A stretch of DNA of 64,000 bases from Plasmopara viticola (lineage: Eukaryota; Oomycota; Peronosporomycetes; Peronosporales; Peronosporaceae), in assembly GCA_001695595.3 (NCBI GenBank), contig MBPM02000066.1, positions 124,001 to 188,000 on the forward strand, read 5' to 3'. Positions 59,421 through 64,000 of this stretch are shown piece by piece. Numbering within the stretch: the first letter of the stretch is position 1; every line of letters begins with the position of its first letter. Made by a program: the position numbers and the translations under genes. The notes below the pieces were generated by a model. That model did not search any database and had not been told where the DNA came from. It saw nothing but the letters and a program-made list of their open reading frames with translations.

Positions 59421-60359
59421 ATGGACATGAAGAAAGACCAGCAGAAGCGTCTCGCGCAGCTTGTGCGTGACTTAGAAACGAAAAAGAGTTTGTGCTGCGT
59501 TCGAGACTATCCAGGTATCACTCTTGACGAACTCAATCAGTACGTGGCGAAGCACGGTCCGCTTGCCAACCCTGTTTTCGGTGAGCAACCTGCGTTTTTC
59601 ATCGACGAAGGCCACTTCACGCCATATCGAATGGTTGTGTATGGCAATGGGAAAGTGGCGGCTGAGATAGCTGCACAAGTTCGTAACTGGGCAAAATGCT
59701 CAGATGAAGGAGGAAGAGTGACAACTTCACAAGGAGCTTTCGTTCTCGAGCAGCGTCCAAGGCGACCGACAATCCGAATGCCCGATGTCGCGTACACGCC
59801 GCGAGATGCTGACAGAAATCTATCAGCCCAGCAAAGTTGGACGTATCGTGGTGAGCCGTTTGCCCCATCATTTGTAGTCGAAATCGATGAACTTGCTGGT
59901 CAAGGTTCCCAACGCCGCGCACTCGACCGAAAGATGCGAAGTGAATATTTCCAGCACGGTGTTCAATTAGGATGGCTAATTGACCCACGCCCGGACCATC
60001 AGATTATGTCCGAGTACAAGATCAATGCTGACGGAGGAGTGGATTGCGACGGTGCCACTGCGTGGAGAGATCTCGATGGCGGTGATGTGCTTCCAGGTTT
60101 CTTTCTGAACAAGACAGATTTGGAGATGGTCTTAAATCAAGATTTAGGATCGTCATCGGAAGACGAGATTGACTTACAATGCCCGTATCCGCGTTGCAGA
60201 AAAAGATTCCGATCTCATGGTGCAATCGCTGCACATGTAGAGTGGCACCGTGCTGAACGTGCACGCCAAAAATATTTAGCGATTCAGTCGTCGTCTAAAT
60301 TTTTATTTCATCCCTTTCCTTCGTATATTAAGAGCATACTTCGGAAAAGGTTGGGGTGA
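59421..60359 (+). CDS. Uma2-type PD-(D/E)XK nuclease fused to a C2H2 zinc finger
   Basis: 312 residues, open throughout. Residues about 80-215 match the Uma2/DUF820 restriction-endonuclease-like fold: RMPDVAY with Asp122, FVVEIDE with Glu154, a following basic KMRSEYF stretch, and GVQLGWLIDPRPD. A C2H2 finger follows (C254, C259, H272, H276), preceded by an acidic linker (GSSSEDEIDLQC). Uma2 domains are DNA nucleases abundant in cyanobacteria and mobile DNA; the finger suggests sequence-specific targeting. The last few codons and the stop lie in a SINE-like insertion beginning at 60,338, so the native C-terminus is altered. The left TIR copy is broken. Its biochemical role in the element is unknown. 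Confidence 0.82.
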   Translation: MDMKKDQQKRLAQLVRDLETKKSLCCVRDYPGITLDELNQYVAKHGPLANPVFGEQPAFFIDEGHFTPYRMVVYGNGKVAAEIAAQVRNWAKCSDEGGRVTTSQGAFVLEQRPRRPTIRMPDVAYTPRDADRNLSAQQSWTYRGEPFAPSFVVEIDELAGQGSQRRALDRKMRSEYFQHGVQLGWLIDPRPDHQIMSEYKINADGGVDCDGATAWRDLDGGDVLPGFFLNKTDLEMVLNQDLGSSSEDEIDLQCPYPRCRKRFRSHGAIAAHVEWHRAERARQKYLAIQSSSKFLFHPFPSYIKSILRKRLG

Positions 60360-60665
60360 CACCCTCCTTCCAAGCGCGGGGGCTAAATGCTCGCGCGCTT
60401 CCGGCAGGTGCTCTCGGGCATCTGCAAGTCTCTAACGAGTCTCACCCTCGACGCGACGGTGTCCAGCACCAGGGCGCCACCTGGGCTCTTACCAAGTCAG
60501 AACTACACAAAATAATGGAAGACCCTCACAACCTCGGTGCTGGCTGCACTGCCCGCCGAACGAGACCCGACGTATGCGGCCACCACTCTATGCCGCGGAC
60601 TAGCCAGACTGAGCCTAGCACGTGCATAACTTGGCAACGCGATAACGTAATACAATACAATACAA
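60338..60665 (+). mobile_element. SINE-like insertion in the right TIR
   Basis: A 328-bp block absent from the left TIR. It is flanked by TTAAGAGCAT (60,328-60,337) and TTAAAAGCAT (60,666-60,675), a 10-bp target duplication with one mismatch. The left TIR carries a single TTAAGAGCA site at the matching place. The block is GC-rich and ends in four TACAA-type repeats, a SINE-style 3' tail. Clear Pol III A and B boxes were not recognised, so another short non-autonomous retroelement is possible. Confidence 0.75.
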
Positions 60666-60780
60666 TTAAAAGCATTAACAGCGCCACTTTCGTCCGCTCC
60701 TCGTCTGCTCAACCTGTATATAAAAAGGCAATGAGAGTACCCCTAGACACCGTTAGAGGCAGCGAAGATGTACCATATAG

Positions 60781-61559
60781 TATAAGATTTGATAAGAATA
60801 AGAAAATTTTGAAGCCGCTCTACGGGCCCGAGCTATCTGACATTTTTTTGTAGGCAGCGTCACTGATGCTAATCATCTTGGAAAGCGTGTAGATTGATTG
60901 TAAAGTACATGTACGGACGGCACCTTTTATTAAGTGTACGATGACAGATCGGTCCATAAAATGTTTTTAAGCCGGAAATGAACTCGAATCACACACATAA
61001 GTGACTGTGACCGTAGTTGCTGAACGTGTACGCCAAATCATGTGTTGATGTATACACGAATAGCAATTTTTTGTGCCATGATGACCTCGTTCGATTAGGT
61101 CACCCGCTCTATCACCAGGACCTACGTGCGTGATACAATGTATCTGTACACTGAATGACTTTAACATACGTACATGCGCCCTTGTGTAAAAGTAGCTGGA
61201 TTGTGCTGTCGACATGGGAAAGAGTGGCCGAGCGGAATACCGTCGTCCTGTCCTCGTTGCTTGAAGCATGGAAGGGACCGTACTGGTCTTGTTATATAAG
61301 GTACACCAATGCCACGACAATGTACGTTCCATTGGCTTTCTGTGTCCCCCGAGACAGAATTATGTTATGCGCGCACCAGTCGTCTTGATGTAACATCTTT
61401 TATTAAATATTTGTTCAATACTTGTACGCGACATAGTACGAGTACTAGAGCCTAGAAAAATGTAGGCTGGCTGCCGACCGATCCGGACAGGGTATACGGC
61501 ACTTCTAAAGCGGCTCTCGTAGCGAGAAGACTAGGAAAAGGATACAAAGCAATTGAGAA
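60781..61559. other. Intergenic region right of the viral element
   Basis: No gene is supported. A GTGGCCGAGCGG word near 61,222 looks like a tRNA-Leu/Ser A box, but no B box or cloverleaf follows. The promoter of the START/FYVE gene should lie near 61,450-61,559. Confidence 0.4.
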
Positions 61560-62738
61560 ATGGGCGGCAAGAAGCGCTTCCTGATGTGCCCGTTCCCACC
61601 AATGGAGCTGTCTGAGGGCGACAAAGTACAGATGCAAAAGACTGCGAGCAATTTTCTTGCGGAATCGGTGCAGTCTTACGAAGTGTACCTCAAACAAAGC
61701 GCCCCCACTGTAGACAAGCTTCGCTGGAAGCCAATAAAGACGAGGGAGAATTTGCAACTGTATTTGGAACGCGAAGTGCGCACGACGACGGATGGAAATA
61801 GCTCCATGATGGATGAAGCGTCAGAGCAAGCTGGGACGCCCGTGACGCTCTGTGTCGGTAAGATGCAGGGCAATTTAGAGGATGTCGTTTATGGCACCGT
61901 GTGTACGACGTCTGAAGACATGTGCTTCAATGCCACGTACGTAGACGATCTTTCGGGTGCAGCGGTCTTGGCCACTGTCGTGGAGCCTACCAGTGCGGAT
62001 CCGCTCACTACAATAACATTAAAGTGGCAAGAACTCAATCTGTTGTTGCACTCGAACAAGCGCGACTTTGTGTTCATGGAGGCCACGGGCTTTACGCAAC
62101 TTGAAAGCGGTGAGCGCCTCGGATATCGATTAATGTACTCGATTGGGTTTCCTCAGACGCCAGAGTTGCCGAACCGCATTCGTGCAAGTGTCAACGTCTT
62201 CTTCCTCTACCGCCAAGTGCAAGGCCACTGCGTCGAAATGTATTCGTCCGGTGTGGTCGCTAACGGCTCGAGTGTAGAGTCGTTTCTCGTCACACCTTCA
62301 GCAATGAAATTTTTCACGGCGTTGAAATTTGCCCACTGCGGTGAGATGAAGAAACTGGCGTGGCTCATGCACCGTCCGTATACGTTGGACAAGCAAAGTG
62401 GTGCTCCCCTCACCGAAGGCAATTGCGTCAGTTGCGACATCTACATCAGCTCAAAGATTTTTGGCAAATTTGGTCGATCTCGTGACTCTTGCAAGCTTTG
62501 TCATCGTCTCGTATGCAGCATGTGTTGCGTCAAGAAGCGTTTGAATTTTGTGACGCTCGAATTGACATTTGAAGAGCGCAAGACGTCCTTCTGTCCCTTG
62601 TGCATCAAGGAGGCGTTCGAGATCAACGCAGCAGATGCCGCACGTGCGCACATCACAGGCAATCATTCCCATTTCGCTCATCAATCGAGCACAGACTACT
62701 CGTTCGCATCTTCTTCAGACTCCGAACATGCTGTGTAG
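61560..62738 (+). CDS. START-like and FYVE-type zinc-finger protein
   Basis: 392 residues with no intron. Residues about 20-270 read as the START-like lipid-binding domain common in oomycete proteins: GNLEDVVYGTV, a VDDLSGAAVLATVVEPT segment, TLKWQE and KRDFVFMEATGF...ERLGYRLMYSIGFP. Residues about 289-360 form a FYVE-related zinc module: C289-x2-C292, SKIFGKFGRSRDSC-x2-C, VCSMCC and CPLC near the end. The canonical RRHHC basic patch of PI3P-binding FYVE fingers is replaced by CHRLVC, so membrane lipid binding may differ. A Ser-rich tail follows. Such proteins form a large family in Phytophthora and relatives with unknown functions, presumably in lipid sensing or trafficking. Confidence 0.85.
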   Translation: MGGKKRFLMCPFPPMELSEGDKVQMQKTASNFLAESVQSYEVYLKQSAPTVDKLRWKPIKTRENLQLYLEREVRTTTDGNSSMMDEASEQAGTPVTLCVGKMQGNLEDVVYGTVCTTSEDMCFNATYVDDLSGAAVLATVVEPTSADPLTTITLKWQELNLLLHSNKRDFVFMEATGFTQLESGERLGYRLMYSIGFPQTPELPNRIRASVNVFFLYRQVQGHCVEMYSSGVVANGSSVESFLVTPSAMKFFTALKFAHCGEMKKLAWLMHRPYTLDKQSGAPLTEGNCVSCDIYISSKIFGKFGRSRDSCKLCHRLVCSMCCVKKRLNFVTLELTFEERKTSFCPLCIKEAFEINAADAARAHITGNHSHFAHQSSTDYSFASSSDSEHAV

Positions 62739-62857
62739 TTCCATTTGAGCAAGCAAGAGCGAGTTAAGTAATTTACCGTAAAATTAAAGTTTGCTAGCTT
62801 TTACCAGCTGTAGTTTACAATTAATGGCATATTGTATAATATTATAGGAGTAATGCT

Positions 62858-64000
62858 TTAGCTAGCGCAAATAGTGTCGGCTGCCTTTCGACACGCTGCT
62901 GGATCGATGCCCACAGTTGCAGGTATGCTCGTAAACGTAAACGGATTGACCCCAACTGTACTCGAAATCTGCAATTTATAAGAGCCAAACGAGCCGCGCG
63001 CGCGGCACGTGTAGAGCTCTGGTGGGTAGTCTGCTCTCGTCTTTCCAGCAAAAGCATCCTCCTCGCTTGCGCCTGTCGGTGCAATAAAAAGAGTGTATGC
63101 GCCTTGTTTAAGAAAAGTACGCTTGTACGGATCCCGGTAGCTCACAGACCCGTCTTGGTTCGGAGCATCGGTTAAACTGTCATCGACCGTAAAAACGGCT
63201 GTAGAGTCTCCTTCCGCGAAAAGATAAATCATTGAATCTAAGTATGAAGCGCGACAGTCACCGTTGAGGTCGTAGAACGTGTCGTTGTCTGCAATTTCAA
63301 CCGAAAGCACGTCAAACGATAGATCAGTATCACGATTCAGCGTAAACTTGACCGAATCAATGCTGACGTAACTTGAAGCAAGGATGATTGCCCCATCGAG
63401 TGTCAAGCGTGGCGTCAATGGCTGGACGACCTCAGGAGCCGGTTGAGTATAGACGGGAAAACACTCGGTATTTGCCAACGTATTCGACCCATCATCAATT
63501 CCATCAAATTCCGCCGGATCAATACCGTTCACCACCAAATCGGCAATAATACTTTTGGCTGGAATACCAGTGTTAGCACACATTTCGCCACAATGGTGAA
63601 GGGCAACGACGCCGTGGTCGGCAAAGGAAAGCACGGGCGAGCCAGACGATCCACTCTGTGTATCGCCACTATACGAATAGCCAATGGTGCCACACGAACT
63701 TGCACTCAAACTAAGCAATGCCACGTTGTTGGAGTAGTCGTCTACCATCGCAATCCGCTTGCCTTCATACAAGGGATGCTGCGGAATGTACACTTGCTCG
63801 CCCACGACACCATCACGCAGCTTAAGTCTCAAGTACCCGTACGTGCGAGCAATAATAGCTCCATCAGCGGGTAGTTGAATAAGTGCATAGTCTAGGTTTT
63901 CATTGGCATGTATAAGGTCGACACTCATTGAGACAACTTGACCTGGACAAGCTCCCCAGGAGGTGCACGACGCACTAACAGCACATACATCGGCCTCTGC
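62858..64000 (-). CDS. Secreted trypsin/V8-like serine protease, 5' end beyond the window
   Basis: The open frame continues through 63,928 to the window edge, so the N-terminus and the catalytic His are outside. The catalytic Asp sits in NENLDYALIQLP and the nucleophile in SGDTQSGSSGSPVLS, as in chymotrypsin-fold glutamyl/lysyl endopeptidases. Paired Cys occur around the active site (SSCGTIGY; HHCGEMC), suiting an extracellular enzyme. Residues downstream form a beta-rich domain (VDSVKFTLNRDTDLSFDVL, LFAEGDSTAVFTV, GSYKLQIS) similar to bacterial-style pre-peptidase C-terminal domains. It ends at 62,858. It is probably secreted and may act on host or environmental proteins. Confidence 0.82.
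   Translation of the reverse strand, partial: AEADVCAVSASCTSWGACPGQVVSMSVDLIHANENLDYALIQLPADGAIIARTYGYLRLKLRDGVVGEQVYIPQHPLYEGKRIAMVDDYSNNVALLSLSASSCGTIGYSYSGDTQSGSSGSPVLSFADHGVVALHHCGEMCANTGIPAKSIIADLVVNGIDPAEFDGIDDGSNTLANTECFPVYTQPAPEVVQPLTPRLTLDGAIILASSYVSIDSVKFTLNRDTDLSFDVLSVEIADNDTFYDLNGDCRASYLDSMIYLFAEGDSTAVFTVDDSLTDAPNQDGSVSYRDPYKRTFLKQGAYTLFIAPTGASEEDAFAGKTRADYPPELYTCRARGSFGSYKLQISSTVGVNPFTFTSIPATVGIDPAACRKAADTICAS

Larger units (their letters stand above)
43921..60780. mobile_element. Endogenous polinton-like virus with long terminal inverted repeats
   Basis: A 16.9-kb unit bounded by about 1.8-kb inverted repeats. It contains a gene set diagnostic of polinton-like or virophage-like dsDNA viruses: primase-helicase, tyrosine recombinase, packaging ATPase, major capsid protein, penton-like protein, adenain-like protease and fibre. 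Genes lie on both strands with little spacing and no introns, unlike the host. Most carry nonsense codons of all three types and frameshifts, so the copy is not competent. No family-B DNA polymerase or DDE integrase was found. No clear target-site duplication is visible at the ends (CTATATAG at 43,922; complement CTATATGG at 60,780). Confidence 0.9.
58650..60780 (-). repeat. Right terminal inverted repeat
   Basis: Inverted partner of 43,921-45,708. It is about 2.13 kb because of a 328-bp insertion at 60,338-60,665. It contains the open copy of the Uma2/zinc-finger gene. The inner end starts two bases after the stop of the last viral gene. Confidence 0.9.

Noticed and set aside
60975..61030. 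A B-box-like word on the minus strand (GATTCGAGTTC)
   Set aside because: No convincing A box at the right distance and no cloverleaf.
61215..61290. tRNA-like A box (GTGGCCGAGCGG)
   Set aside because: No B box, anticodon arm or acceptor pairing was found downstream.
1..64000. CRISPR arrays or bacterial operons
   Set aside because: No short regularly spaced direct repeats with unique spacers were seen. Introns, a kinesin and effector genes show nuclear eukaryotic DNA.

Overview
The window reads as nuclear DNA of an oomycete, most likely a downy-mildew or Phytophthora-type plant pathogen. The evidence is a giant RxLR/LWY-type effector gene with many decayed copies nearby, a START-like plus FYVE-type zinc-finger protein of a kind common in these genomes, a kinesin-13, short introns (57-73 nt with GTGCGT or GTATGT donors), and large gene-poor repeat-rich tracts. 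The species cannot be fixed from sequence alone.

Layout. (1) 1-21,270 is an effector and repeat block. One minus-strand tandem-LWY reading frame runs from 10,570 to 3,608. It is cut by a single in-frame TAG at 5,264-5,266 into 1,768 codons plus about 551 codons. Fragments of the same gene lie at 10.8-11.5, 13.1-13.7, 15.4-16.0 and 18.4-19.7 kb. Together with an unclassified decayed repeat they form a large imperfect palindrome (arms about 10.84-13.72 and 15.36-19.08 kb) followed by a further direct copy. (2) 22,021-29,849 is a normal gene island: a PX-like/RING protein, a kinesin-13, a mitochondrial 2-enoyl thioester reductase with two introns, and a two-exon protein that faintly resembles proteasome assembly chaperone 1. 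(3) 29.9-43.9 kb is gene-poor and holds a 650-bp foldback element plus scattered repeat debris. (4) 43,921-60,780 is the most striking feature: a decayed endogenous polinton-like virus (PLV) of about 16.9 kb between about 1.8-kb terminal inverted repeats (TIRs). (5) 61,560-64,000 returns to host genes: a START/FYVE protein and a trypsin/V8-like serine protease that runs off the window edge.

The PLV carries a recognisable virion and replication set: SF3 primase-helicase, GIY-YIG nuclease, tyrosine recombinase, penton-like protein, A32/FtsK-type packaging ATPase, a fibre with an S74 intramolecular-chaperone end, major capsid protein and adenain-like cysteine protease, plus several small unknown proteins. 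Nearly all carry stops or frameshifts, so this is an old integration. No protein-primed DNA polymerase B was seen. Each TIR carries a gene for a Uma2-type PD-(D/E)XK nuclease fused to a C2H2 finger. The left copy is broken by two nonsense codons and a deletion. The right copy is an open 312-codon frame and is the only long intact reading frame in the element. A 328-bp SINE-like insertion with a 10-bp target duplication sits just behind it.

Assignments rest on motif reading and on comparison of copies within the window. No database search was possible, and family names for small viral proteins and fragments are tentative.
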